Assembly: GCA_016707885.1 (NCBI GenBank)
Contig: JADJGU010000001.1
Coordinates: forward strand, 496,001 to 560,000
DNA: 64,000 bases
Source of the DNA: Sphingomonadales bacterium
GTDB lineage: Bacteria > Pseudomonadota > Alphaproteobacteria > Sphingomonadales > Sphingomonadaceae
Direction of reading: 5' to 3'
The translations under genes were made by a program, and so were the position numbers. Every line of letters begins with the position of its first letter. Position 1 is the first letter of the stretch. Below the pieces are notes generated by a model that was given only the letters and a program-made list of their open reading frames with translations, did not search any database and was not told the DNA's origin. Below, in pieces: positions 47,232 through 55,921 of this stretch.

Positions 47232-48835
47232 TCAAGCGTGGCGCGATTGTCGTTTTGGCGTCGATTGCACTGCCATCGCCAGTTTTTGCCCAGTCCGTAA
47301 TATCATCAGACGGACCCGAGACTGTCTCGCTCACCGTTTATCGCGCCCCTGAACGGGGAGAGCAGCCGATCAACAAAAACTGGCCGCAAGGCTATGCGCT
47401 GATTACCGAAACGCGCACCGTGACCATCCCTGCGGGCGAAAGCCTGATCCGTTTTGAAGGGGTGGCAGAAGGCATGTTTCCCGAAAGCGCAATTGTCACG
47501 GGCCTGCCCAGGGGCGTGCGCGAGAAAAACCGCGATGCCCGGCTTCTGTCTCCTTCAGGGTTGGTCGATTCCTATCTTAAGCGACAGGTATCGCTGACGC
47601 GCACCGACCGGGCAACCGGAAAGGTCCGTCAGCAAGAAGCGGTGATTACTGCAGGCCCGAATGGTGGGGTGATTTTGCAGACGGCAGAAGGATATGAAGC
47701 GCTGCGCTGTACAGGGCTGCCTGAACGCATGTCCTTTGGCGAACTGCCACAAAACCTATCGGCGAAGCCCACACTCTCGGTCATCACGCACAGCGACCAG
47801 CCAGTGACCGCAAAGCTGACACTCACCTATATGGCATCGGGCTTTGACTGGCAGACCAACTACATCGCGCACGCCAAGCCGCTCGATGCCGACAGTGTTG
47901 GCAAAGGGAAAGTTGATATTTTTGGCTGGCTGACCATTGCCAATGGCGGCAACCAAAGCTTTGTCAACGCCAACGCCATGGCCATTGCGGGGGAACCCAA
48001 TCGCGAACGGCGCGCAGAGCAACCACGTCCCACCGGCAACGGACTGTCGCTTCGGTGCTGGCCCGCGCAGCGTACCCATCAGGTTCCGTTTCGCCCCGCC
48101 TTCATCCCGGGGCGAGACTATGATCAGGACAATCGCGGTGGGGTCATTTACGACTCCGCTGTCGCAGTGACCGCAATCGATAGCGAAAACATAATCGTCA
48201 CCGGTTCGCGCATGCGGGCCGAAAAAATGGCGCAGCCAAAAGCCGTTGTCGTCGCCGAACAAGAAAATCTGGGCGACCTCAAACTTTATCGCATTCCCGA
48301 ACCAGTGTCCGTCAATGCCAAAGGCCAGAAACAGGTCGCCATGATTGTCAAACCGGATGCGGTTTTTGAACGCGTTTATTCTGCCAATGTTGACGATTTT
48401 TATGAAGACGATGGCGCCTCTATCCCCATGTCGATCCGGTTGCGAAGCGACAACAAAACTGAAAAGGGCTTGGGCCTGCCAATGCCGTCGGGCCAACTCC
48501 TGCTGTTCGAGGACAGCCAATTTGGCCCGCTGCTTGCAGGAGAGTCGGTTATGACCGACCGCGCTGTTGGCGATGAAATCGATCTCGGGATCGGCTCTTC
48601 AAGCGACGTTCGCTATAGTCTCACGACGATAACCCGCACAAAGACGCGGCAAAAACTCAAAGTCGATATCACCAATGCCCGCAATGAACCGGTCAATGTC
48701 GAAATCGAGATTCCCTTTGAGTTGAAGGGCAGCCACAAGCACATCCCGAAAATCGACGGCATGCCGACATGGAAAACTACTGTACCCGCAAATGGCGAAG
48801 CCAGCCTCTATTACGAACTGCAGCTGGAAAACTGA
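47228..48835 (+). CDS. DUF4139-family exported protein 3, intact, with IVTGSR motif
   Basis: This 535-residue protein overlaps copy 2 by four bases. A signal peptide (IKRGAIVVLASIALPSPVFAQ) precedes VSLTVYRAPERGEQPINKNW and the same blocks as copy 2. In the middle lies AIDSENIIVTGSRMRAEKM (about 318-336), a match to the IVVTGSR segment near the TonB-box of sphingomonad outer membrane receptors. The C-terminal half contains ENLGDLKLYRIPEPVSVNAK and ends LYYELQLEN. It is probably exported and perhaps associated with the outer membrane. Function unknown. Confidence 0.9.
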   Translation: MIKRGAIVVLASIALPSPVFAQSVISSDGPETVSLTVYRAPERGEQPINKNWPQGYALITETRTVTIPAGESLIRFEGVAEGMFPESAIVTGLPRGVREKNRDARLLSPSGLVDSYLKRQVSLTRTDRATGKVRQQEAVITAGPNGGVILQTAEGYEALRCTGLPERMSFGELPQNLSAKPTLSVITHSDQPVTAKLTLTYMASGFDWQTNYIAHAKPLDADSVGKGKVDIFGWLTIANGGNQSFVNANAMAIAGEPNRERRAEQPRPTGNGLSLRCWPAQRTHQVPFRPAFIPGRDYDQDNRGGVIYDSAVAVTAIDSENIIVTGSRMRAEKMAQPKAVVVAEQENLGDLKLYRIPEPVSVNAKGQKQVAMIVKPDAVFERVYSANVDDFYEDDGASIPMSIRLRSDNKTEKGLGLPMPSGQLLLFEDSQFGPLLAGESVMTDRAVGDEIDLGIGSSSDVRYSLTTITRTKTRQKLKVDITNARNEPVNVEIEIPFELKGSHKHIPKIDGMPTWKTTVPANGEASLYYELQLEN

Positions 48836-48863
48836 AGCGGACGAAGGGGGCTTCGTCCGCTTC
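48834..48863 (+). terminator. Perfect 13-bp hairpin overlapping the stop codon of DUF4139 copy 3
   Basis: GAAGCGGACGAAG pairs with CTTCGTCCGCTTC around a GGGG loop. There is no T run afterwards, so it may protect the mRNA 3' end or depend on another factor. The following 240 bases to the LytTR gene hold several TTCGCG/CGCGAA-like words but no gene. Confidence 0.6.
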
Positions 48864-49100
48864 AAGGTGATTCGACTCTCAAATCGAAAAAAGAGGCGCA
48901 AAGGTTCGAAGAGAAACTCTGCGTCGAACGACAAATTGCCACCTGCAATTCGCCTGCGCAATCGCGAATACGCGAAATCCGACCAAACGTTCGCGAATGG
49001 TGTGTGCAAATTCACGAAACGTCGATTTGCCAGCGCCCTATGCCAAATCTTGTGAGTCTTTAGAGAAGCTGCTAAATCGACAATCGAGGGGGCACGCGAA

Positions 49101-49934
49101 ATGACGCTGCACGGATTTCTCGACTATTGGTGCTCGCTGCACTGGCGTCACCAGCTTCGGCATTTGGCGCAATATTTGTTGATCGCGATGCTGCTGGGCT
49201 TTGTCGCCCCTTTTGGAATGCTGCCCGATCAACCTGTCGTCCGGCTCAGCTATTGGTTTGCGATACTTGCCATATTCGGCATGGCGATGATGCCGATCGC
49301 CGCAAAGATTATCCGGTCGACTGGCGCATTTGATGATTTCAGCCGATGGAGCGGCATCTTCGGATGCGTCCTGTTTGCTACCATCCCGATGACCTTCATC
49401 GTTCATGCCATTGAATATTGGGGATGGTCTATCGCAATCGCCCGTATCGGTGACGCAGCCGCACCGATGCGGCCTTCGCGTGACGCTGCAGGATTGATGG
49501 TACTGTTCACGCAACTGCTGGCGATCAATCTGCTGGCAATCGGCGTCAATTCGCTCTTCATCATAGCACTGCACGGGTTACAGCAAGACGCGCCCAAAGC
49601 GCCTGCGGCAGGCATTCGTTTTTTGTCCAGACTGCACGACCATCTAGGCACAAAACTGCTGCATCTGCAGATGGAGGATCATTATTTGCGTGCAACGACG
49701 GACAAAGGTGCCGACCTGATCCTCATCCGGTTTCGCGATGCCTTGCAGGAACTTTCGGACTATGACGGGTTGCAGGTTCACCGGTCCTGGTGGGTGGCGC
49801 GCGAGGCGGTCGCAAAAGTCAGCCGCACCGGCCGGAAAATCGAACTGCTGATGTCGGATGGAACGCGGGTTCCGGTATCGGCAGCCTATCGAAAAGCCGT
49901 TGAAGAACAGATTATGGGCAAAGACCAGATCTGA
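49101..49934 (+). CDS. Membrane-bound LytTR-type transcriptional regulator
   Basis: This 277-residue protein has four membrane helices (about 22-42, 52-70, 88-108, 128-152) and a C-terminal LytTR DNA-binding domain: LLHLQMEDHYLRATTDKG, then LQELSDYDGLQVHRSWWV and KIELLMSDGTRVPVSAAYR. Membrane helices directly fused to LytTR are frequent in sphingomonads and would let the protein sense an envelope signal without a separate kinase. The upstream DUF4139 genes are its nearest possible targets. The start follows CGAGGGGGCACGCGAA. Confidence 0.88.
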   Translation: MTLHGFLDYWCSLHWRHQLRHLAQYLLIAMLLGFVAPFGMLPDQPVVRLSYWFAILAIFGMAMMPIAAKIIRSTGAFDDFSRWSGIFGCVLFATIPMTFIVHAIEYWGWSIAIARIGDAAAPMRPSRDAAGLMVLFTQLLAINLLAIGVNSLFIIALHGLQQDAPKAPAAGIRFLSRLHDHLGTKLLHLQMEDHYLRATTDKGADLILIRFRDALQELSDYDGLQVHRSWWVAREAVAKVSRTGRKIELLMSDGTRVPVSAAYRKAVEEQIMGKDQI

Positions 49935-49937
49935 ATA

Positions 49938-50327
49938 TTAAGGCAGCGGCCTTGGCTTATGCTGTTCGTCCAGGGCAACGAAGGTGAACAGACCTTCTGT
50001 CACCTTCACCTCCTGTTCGCCACGATCACGGGTTGCGATGACTTCAATCTTGATTGCCATCGACGTCCGCCCTTTGCGCTCAAGCGATGCATAGACCGAT
50101 ATGATATCGCGGAGCAGGATCGGCGCGATAAACTCCATCTTGTCGATGGCTACGGTGGCGCAGGGACCCTCGGCGATGCGTCCGGCGACAATGCCGCCTG
50201 CAATGTCCATCTGCGCCAACACCCAACCGCCGAATATATGCCCATTGGCATTGATATCGGCCGGTCGTGGTACAACGCGCAGGATCGGGTCGTTGCGCAA
50301 CGGCAGGTTATGAACGGCGTTGGTCAT
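49938..50327 (-). CDS. Acyl-CoA thioesterase, YciA-type hotdog protein
   Basis: This 129-residue single-hotdog thioesterase has DINANGHIFGGWVLAQMDIAGG with the catalytic Asp, and the VASLERKGRTSMAIKIEV strand. YciA enzymes hydrolyse a broad range of acyl-CoAs in the cytoplasm. Its start overlaps the stop of the upstream small membrane protein gene (four bases). It is the third kind of thioesterase in the window, separate from the 4HBT types at 57-59 kb. Confidence 0.87.
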   Translation of the reverse strand: MTNAVHNLPLRNDPILRVVPRPADINANGHIFGGWVLAQMDIAGGIVAGRIAEGPCATVAIDKMEFIAPILLRDIISVYASLERKGRTSMAIKIEVIATRDRGEQEVKVTEGLFTFVALDEQHKPRPLP

Positions 50328-50623
50328 TTGCTGTCATCGGCCAGATCTGCAAACGGATCCTCGACCGCCTCATCATGGCCCGTTCCGCTGGACAGGAATA
50401 CTAATCCCATCAAGGCAGCCGTCAGCATTATCGCGCCGATGATGGCCCCACCAATGGCTATGAAAAAATGGATTGAGAGCATGCCATAGGTCCACCAGAA
50501 GGACCCTAGTGCAGCGACAGTGACCGTAAGGGTGAATGCCAGCATCCAGCGCATCAGACGCCAGTAGCGCGCCCAGGCAAAGGCTGCATATTCGGGATCG
50601 TCAAGGCGGGAGGGGCGAGTCAT
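50324..50623 (-). CDS. Small two-helix membrane protein
   Basis: This 99-residue protein has two long hydrophobic segments (about 25-46 and 52-78) and an acidic tail (DEAVEDPFADLADDSK). It is co-transcribed with the YciA-type thioesterase. No family is recognised and no function is proposed. Confidence 0.75.
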   Translation of the reverse strand: MTRPSRLDDPEYAAFAWARYWRLMRWMLAFTLTVTVAALGSFWWTYGMLSIHFFIAIGGAIIGAIMLTAALMGLVFLSSGTGHDEAVEDPFADLADDSK

Positions 50624-50684
50624 TTTATCCAGAGCGCGTCTATGCTATCAATATCGGGAGAGCAAGACGATTGGGAGGAAGGCG

Positions 50685-51113
50685 ATGACAATTGCGACTA
50701 TCCTGCAAAGCCGCACAGGCGCGGTTTTCACAGCATCGGCGGATGAATTGGTTGAACAGGTTACAGCGCGACTCGCAGAGCAGCGGATTGGCGCCTTGCC
50801 GGTCGTCGATGGTCAGCGGGTAATAGGGATTTTTTCGGAACGCGATGTCATTTACGGTTTGGCGTCGCATGGTTCGGCAATGCTGCAGAAAAAGGTGTCC
50901 GAAGTTATGACGGCACCCGCAATCACTGTAACCGCCGACACCCCCGTCCTTTCGGCACTGTCACTCATGTCCCGGCGCCGCATTCGGCACTTGCCTGTTG
51001 TCGATGACGACCGCATTTCCGGGTTTGTGTCGATTGGCGATCTGGTCAAATACCGCATCGAAAAGATCGAAGCCGAAGCATCGGCGATGCGCGACTATAT
51101 CCAGATGGCCTGA
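50685..51113 (+). CDS. CBS-domain protein (two CBS repeats)
   Basis: This 142-residue protein consists of two CBS motifs, about 14-65 (IGALPVVDGQRVIGIFSERDVI) and 78-130 (IRHLPVVDDDRISGFVSIGDLV), forming one Bateman module. Such stand-alone modules bind adenine nucleotides and regulate partner proteins. The partner is unknown. The ATG follows TGGGAGGAAGGCG. Confidence 0.9.
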   Translation: MTIATILQSRTGAVFTASADELVEQVTARLAEQRIGALPVVDGQRVIGIFSERDVIYGLASHGSAMLQKKVSEVMTAPAITVTADTPVLSALSLMSRRRIRHLPVVDDDRISGFVSIGDLVKYRIEKIEAEASAMRDYIQMA

Positions 51114-51209
51114 CGGGTCACGAATGGGATCTGCAAGCTATAGGCTTCAGCCCCGATCAACGAGCATTAAGTACAGCAAACAGCCAGCGCGGTGGACGCT
51201 CCACCCGTC

Positions 51210-51923
51210 TTATTTGGTGGAAATCGCCGTCGGAGCCGGGGAAGTCGTCGCCATAGTCGCCGTCGATTTCGGGCCGTAACGCGCATTCCAATCCGCCAGA
51301 TCGCGCTCATATTGCACGAAAGCGTTGTAGAAATTGATGAACACGGCATCGAGGTCGTTCAACGCACCAAAGGAATATTCGGGCAGCGTATTACTCGGAA
51401 TGGTCAGCAATTCACGTGACTTCTGCAATGACTTGTCACAGAACTCCGCACGCACCGGTGGTAGCGCGAAATAATTATAGAGGTCGGTGGTGCGCGTATC
51501 GCGAACGCGCAGTGCATTCTGCCCGGGGAACCGCTTCACAAACTCCGCATCGACTGCCTTGTTCGTCTGCGCCAATCGGCTTTTATGGACCTGAAGAAAA
51601 CGGTTATAATTCTGGGCGATTTCGCCCCACACCGGACCCTGGCAATTGAGCGCAGCAACATTGATGCCCGAACGCAGATGCCAGATATATTCCTCACGCG
51701 ACAGGTTGCGGTTGGGGGTGATGCGGACACCATCTGCGCCAAAGGGTGGAATCTTCATGGTCACGGCAGCACCACCTGGCGGCAGCGGCATTGACGGGGT
51801 CGGCGGGGGCGCAACGACGACCGGAGGCGGAACAGGAATGGGCTTAGGTGCGGGCTTGGGGCCACAGGCCGCCAGCGCGCCAATCAGAACAACACAACCC
51901 AGCCCTTTACCCGATATTCGCAT
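51210..51923 (-). CDS. Proline-rich lipoprotein of unknown function
   Basis: This 237-residue protein has a lipoprotein signal, LGCVVLIGALAACGP, with the lipobox AAC at about residue 20. A Pro-rich spacer of about 35 residues, likely to span the envelope, comes next. The globular part has LSREEYIWHLRSGINVAALNC and a conserved-looking C-terminal half with FINFYNAFVQYERDL. The longer open frame upstream lacks a plausible start. The family is not recognised. It is probably anchored in the outer membrane facing the periplasm. Confidence 0.75.
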   Translation of the reverse strand: MRISGKGLGCVVLIGALAACGPKPAPKPIPVPPPVVVAPPPTPSMPLPPGGAAVTMKIPPFGADGVRITPNRNLSREEYIWHLRSGINVAALNCQGPVWGEIAQNYNRFLQVHKSRLAQTNKAVDAEFVKRFPGQNALRVRDTRTTDLYNYFALPPVRAEFCDKSLQKSRELLTIPSNTLPEYSFGALNDLDAVFINFYNAFVQYERDLADWNARYGPKSTATMATTSPAPTAISTK

Positions 51924-52011
51924 TGTGACGTCTCGCTCCCGAATTGCTGCTTTTTGCGCTTGAAACCTGTCAACACGATTAACAGTCGAAAATAAAGTGC
52001 GCATCGGTGAA

Positions 52012-52051
52012 CCGACAAAGAAAATGGCCCGACGGAATCCGCCGGGCCATT
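52012..52051 (-). terminator. Rho-independent terminator after the BI-1/YccA gene
   Basis: On the minus strand AATGGCCCG-G-CGG pairs with CCG-T-CGGGCCATT around an ATT loop and runs into TTTTCTTTG. Confidence 0.88.
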
Positions 52052-52076
52052 CTGAATGCAATCGAGTTAAAATCGA

Positions 52077-52814
52077 TTAATCGCGGTTACCCAGGAAGCT
52101 GAGCAGGAACTGGAACATGTTCACGAAATCGAGATACAGGTTCAGCGCCCCCATGATTGCGATCTTGCCGAGCGCTTCATGGCCAGCGAAGTAGAAATAT
52201 TCGCTCTTTATGCGCTGGGTATCATATGCCGTCAGGCCAGCGAATATCAGCACGCCGAGGAAGCTGATCACCCAGCCCATCGTGCTCGAACCAAGGAAGA
52301 TGTTGACGATCGAGGCCAACAACAATCCGACCACACCCATGATCAGGAAGCTGCCCCAACCGGTCAGATCCTTTTTGGTGGTGTAGCCCCACAGGCTGAG
52401 CGACGCGAAAGCCGCGGCGGTCACGAAGAAGGTGCGGGCGATCGATTCCCCTGAATAGACAAGGAAAATCGTCGACATCGACAGGCCCATGACGGTGGCG
52501 AATGCCCAGAACATTGCCTGCAATGCGCCGGTCGACAACTTGTTCATGCCAAAGCTCATCACCATGATGAAGGCGAGCGGTGACAGGATGATCAGCCAGC
52601 GCAGCGGCGTTGCCATCACCTGTGCGGCCATACCGCTATTGGCGAACAGCATCGCGACGATGCCGGTGAGCAAAACGCCCGACGCCATATAGTTGTAAAC
52701 CTTGAGCATATGGGCGCGCAGCCCGGCGTCGACTGCCGTTGAGGCAATCGGCTTGCCATCAATGGTAACGCCCGCCTGGGTTTGCGTTACCCGCGGATCA
52801 GACCATTCAGCCAT
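52077..52814 (-). CDS. Bax inhibitor-1 / YccA family membrane protein
   Basis: This 245-residue protein has seven membrane helices and the family features MSMSTIFLVYSGESIARTFFVTAA, LIMGVVGLLLASIVNIFLGSS and the C-terminal GALNLYLDFVNMFQFLLSFLG with the acidic residues of the di-aspartyl pH sensor. BI-1/YbhL proteins are pH-gated calcium leak channels or FtsH regulators. The 171-base upstream spacer shows no clear regulatory element. Confidence 0.93.
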   Translation of the reverse strand: MAEWSDPRVTQTQAGVTIDGKPIASTAVDAGLRAHMLKVYNYMASGVLLTGIVAMLFANSGMAAQVMATPLRWLIILSPLAFIMVMSFGMNKLSTGALQAMFWAFATVMGLSMSTIFLVYSGESIARTFFVTAAAFASLSLWGYTTKKDLTGWGSFLIMGVVGLLLASIVNIFLGSSTMGWVISFLGVLIFAGLTAYDTQRIKSEYFYFAGHEALGKIAIMGALNLYLDFVNMFQFLLSFLGNRD

Positions 52815-52985
52815 TTGAAAGTCTCCTTATAGCAGCGGCACCATAGCCGCCTAAGCCGGTAATATTGGATGAAATCGTTCCAATTTCAAGCGAAACCGGA
52901 ATCGGCCTGGCCCGTTTGCTGCATTCGCAGATATGCTGGCGCTGCTCCGGAGTGACCTCCACCATTCTCGACAGCATTGCTGCTA

Positions 52986-53540
52986 TCAGGCGATAAACGC
53001 CGCCCAAACGAATACCGCACTGCCCAATAATGAACTGATAATCGTCGGTTTGCGATAAGCGGGGCTGAGCAAGCCGATAAACAGGCCGCCGAGCACCACG
53101 AAAAACAACGTCAGTCCGGCAATCCACCCGAGCGTCTTGTAAATGAGCGGGCCATGTCCCTTATGGATTTCCATCAGCGCGTTGAGTGTATCGGGTTCCA
53201 CATATTTGGCGGTCAGTTGGCCGTCCTTTTCCTCAAAGGCGACATGTGGACGTGAAGTTGGCCGCGTAGTGAAGCTGTTCCCGCGTGCGCGGATATAATC
53301 AAAATCCACCGCGATTTTCCGCGATTTCAGGAAGGTGCGGACATCATTCTCGAAATTTGGACTTTTGGTGTCAAAACTGGTTCCGGCAGGTATCGCCAAT
53401 GGCGTTTCCGTGGTGCCACCTTCGATCCCGGCCATTTTCAGACCGCCCGTTACCGCAACCAATAGAAAAAGCGGCGCCAGCAGGGCAGCTCCGTATAGAT
53501 GAAGTTTAACCAGCAAATTCCGAAGCTTCACTTTATTCAC
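52986..53540 (-). CDS. PepSY-associated membrane protein
   Basis: This 184-residue protein has an N-terminal RNLLVKLHLYGAALLAPLFLLVAVTGG segment, which is the first helix of PepSY-TM proteins with its conserved HLYGA. A periplasmic domain and two C-terminal helices (about 136-157 and 165-183) follow, with LMEIHKGHGP before the second helix. Relatives are linked to ferric-siderophore reduction or peptidase inhibition. Full-length PepSY-TM reductases are larger, so this is a short version. The 142-base region upstream carries no gene. Confidence 0.82.
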   Translation of the reverse strand: MNKVKLRNLLVKLHLYGAALLAPLFLLVAVTGGLKMAGIEGGTTETPLAIPAGTSFDTKSPNFENDVRTFLKSRKIAVDFDYIRARGNSFTTRPTSRPHVAFEEKDGQLTAKYVEPDTLNALMEIHKGHGPLIYKTLGWIAGLTLFFVVLGGLFIGLLSPAYRKPTIISSLLGSAVFVWAAFIA

Positions 53541-53682
53541 ACAAATTTCCCTTCACTGAACCTATTTGTCCCAGATGTTCGGAGTCCCGATGCCATAATC
53601 GAACAGGAGAAGCCATTAGGGATAGCGTTTCTGATTTATGTTTAAGTGTCGCTGGATTGCAGTGCGTCCCGATGTCCAGGTT

Positions 53683-54144
53683 TCATCTCAAACTACCCAT
53701 CAGCTGTTCGGTTGCTGCGTCAATTAGCTGCCAGACACGCTCGAAATCCGCATCGTCGCCATAATAAGGGTCGGGAACTGACCGTCCCTCTTGCCCCGGC
53801 AAGTGATCGAGCAGCAGCGAAAGTTGTGCGCTTGCATCTGCCGGGGCAAGGTTCAGCAGCATGCGGTGGTTGTCATGGTCCATCGCGATGATATGGTCGA
53901 AGCAGTGGAAGTCATCGAGGATCACTTGCCGGGCGCGCAACGCGCTGACGTCGATGCCGCCCAGCCTGCGGGCCACCTCTTGCGCTCGCATATCGGGCGG
54001 GTGGCCGACATGCCAGTCGCCGGTTCCGGCGGAATCAACGATCACATCCAGCCCCAGCCGCGCCGCATGATGCCGTAGAGTCGCCTCTGCCAAGGGCGAG
54101 CGGCAGATATTACCGAGACAGACCATCAACACCGAAACCGCCAT
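53683..54144 (-). CDS. Low-molecular-weight protein-tyrosine phosphatase
   Basis: This 153-residue phosphatase has the P-loop VCLGNICRSPLAEA (Cys 9 to Arg 15, CX5R) and the general-acid loop DPYYGDDADF. It removes phosphate from protein tyrosines, in bacteria often on polysaccharide-export kinases. No kinase or polysaccharide gene is next to it. It diverges from an MFS gene. Confidence 0.93.
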   Translation of the reverse strand: MAVSVLMVCLGNICRSPLAEATLRHHAARLGLDVIVDSAGTGDWHVGHPPDMRAQEVARRLGGIDVSALRARQVILDDFHCFDHIIAMDHDNHRMLLNLAPADASAQLSLLLDHLPGQEGRSVPDPYYGDDADFERVWQLIDAATEQLMGSLR

Positions 54145-54221
54145 GCAAACTCCTTTACCCGCTTGCGCTTTGCATATCCTCTGCTAGCCCAAGGCCCGAC
54201 CGAGAGACAAGCAAGAGGAGA

Positions 54222-55838
54222 ATGACGTTGAGCGCAACAAGCGATGGGGAGTCGATTGGAAACGCCAGCGCTCAGGGTGAAAAGTCAGCGACCGGCTATA
54301 GCTGGTATGTGCTGACTGTCCTTGTCATCGTCTATATTTTGAACTTCATTGACCGTCAGATTGTCAGCATCCTCGCGGTCGACATCAAGGCTGATCTTGG
54401 TCTGACAGATTCCGAAATGGGCTTTCTGGGCGGAGCTGCGTTTGCCGTTTTCTATGCTCTTTTCGGCATTCCGCTGGGTCGGTTGGCGGACAATTGGAAC
54501 CGGGTAAAGCTGCTTTCAATCGGCTTGGCATTGTGGTCGTTGATGACCGCACTTTCGGGCTTTGCACGCAATCAGGTTGAGCTGACTTTGGCGCGCATGG
54601 GCGTGGGCGTTGGTGAAGCCACCGCAAGCCCGACGGCATATTCTTTGATTTCAGACTATTTCCCCAAGCGTCAGCGCGCCACCGCGCTCGCCATCTATTC
54701 TTCCGGCCTGTATCTGGGTGGTGGCGTATCACTGTTCATCGGCGCTTTGATCGTCAAGGCGTGGAATGAGGCCTATCCTGTTGATGCACCAATGGGTTTG
54801 GTTGGATGGCAGGCCGCGTTTCTGGCAGTCGGCATTCCGGGTGTGTTGCTTGCTCTTTGGGTTTCGTCACTACGGGAACCGATCCGCGGCGCGATGGACG
54901 GGGTTGCGACCGAAAGCTCGCCCACACCCTTCCGCGCCTTTGCCAGCGATCTGTCGATGATCGTTCCCCCCTTTACCATCTGGGGCGCTTGGCAGCGTGG
55001 ACCCGCCGCATTTCTAATCAATATCGCAACCGGGGCTGCCATTGCTGCTTTTGCTTGGTGGATGATCAATTTGACCGGCAACCTGCCGCAATGGTCGGCA
55101 GTCGGCTTTGGCTATTATGCGGTGTTTTCATGGGCTTCGGCGCTGCGCGCCCGCGACCCGGCCACCTTCAAACTGATCTGGGGCACGCCCGCCTTTATCT
55201 GCACCACGCTGGGCTATGGCCTTGTGTCGCTAGCGGCTTATGCATTGAGTTTCTGGTCCGCGCCCTATGCTGAAATCGTGCTGAAACTGCCAAAGGCAGA
55301 ACTGGCCTTCATCCTGGGCGCTAATGGTGCGTTGAGCGGATTCCTCGGCGTTATCATCGGCGGGCGGATGGCCGATGCTTTGCGGATGAAAAATCCCGCA
55401 GGCCGCATATTGATGATCATCCTCGGCGTGGTCGGCCCGATCATCCCGATCTGGATTGGCTATACCACCGAAAATTCAACTCTGTTCTACACGATGAATT
55501 TTGTAGCCGGTATGCTGGGCGCGACTGCGCTGGGTGCAGCGGCAGCAACCACGCAGGATCTGGTTCTCCCCCGCATGCGCGGCACCGCAACGGCGGCTTT
55601 CTTCCTTGGCACCACCTTGGTCGGCCTGTCCTTTGGCCCCTATATGGTTGGGCAGATTTCAGACCTTGCCGGCACCATGGTTGATGGCAAACTTGTCGGC
55701 GACCTGCGCTTTGGCATTTTGTCGCTGATCGGAGTTGCACCAATTGCGCTGGCTTTACTGCTAGCAGCCTATCGCTTGGTACCAACCGCCGAGCGTACCT
55801 TGGTGATGCGCGCACGAGAGGCGGGCGAACCAGTTTAA
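54222..55838 (+). CDS. MFS transporter, spinster-like family
   Basis: This 538-residue inner-membrane protein has about 12 helices. It opens with YVLTVLVIVYILNFIDRQIV, the spinster-type first helix, and has GIPLGRLADNWNR between helices 2 and 3. A central extension (about 205-265) is longer than usual. Such carriers are widespread in sphingomonad lipid and steroid clusters. The downstream acyl-CoA dehydrogenase suggests it imports a fatty or terpenoid acid. The ATG has AGGAG very close; a TTG two codons later would be better spaced. Confidence 0.87.
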   Translation: MTLSATSDGESIGNASAQGEKSATGYSWYVLTVLVIVYILNFIDRQIVSILAVDIKADLGLTDSEMGFLGGAAFAVFYALFGIPLGRLADNWNRVKLLSIGLALWSLMTALSGFARNQVELTLARMGVGVGEATASPTAYSLISDYFPKRQRATALAIYSSGLYLGGGVSLFIGALIVKAWNEAYPVDAPMGLVGWQAAFLAVGIPGVLLALWVSSLREPIRGAMDGVATESSPTPFRAFASDLSMIVPPFTIWGAWQRGPAAFLINIATGAAIAAFAWWMINLTGNLPQWSAVGFGYYAVFSWASALRARDPATFKLIWGTPAFICTTLGYGLVSLAAYALSFWSAPYAEIVLKLPKAELAFILGANGALSGFLGVIIGGRMADALRMKNPAGRILMIILGVVGPIIPIWIGYTTENSTLFYTMNFVAGMLGATALGAAAATTQDLVLPRMRGTATAAFFLGTTLVGLSFGPYMVGQISDLAGTMVDGKLVGDLRFGILSLIGVAPIALALLLAAYRLVPTAERTLVMRAREAGEPV

Positions 55839-55858
55839 TCATACGGTTAAATTCCCGC

Positions 55859-55874
55859 TTGACGTGCGCGTAAA
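55859..55874. promoter_or_regulatory. Putative catabolic-regulator operator TTGACG-N4-CGTAAA, second copy
   Basis: TTGACGTGCGCGTAAA lies 47 bases before the LCAD-like start. Position and sequence match the site at 14919-14934, which lies 46 bases before another acyl-CoA dehydrogenase. Confidence 0.55.
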
Positions 55875-55921
55875 GTTGAGGCTTTGTAGGCGTCAACTTT
55901 GTCAGTTTTGAAAGGGCCACC

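Noticed and set aside
48170..48235. IIVTGSRMR as evidence for a TonB-dependent receptor gene
   Set aside because: The rest of the protein has DUF4139 blocks and no plug or barrel features; only the motif is shared.
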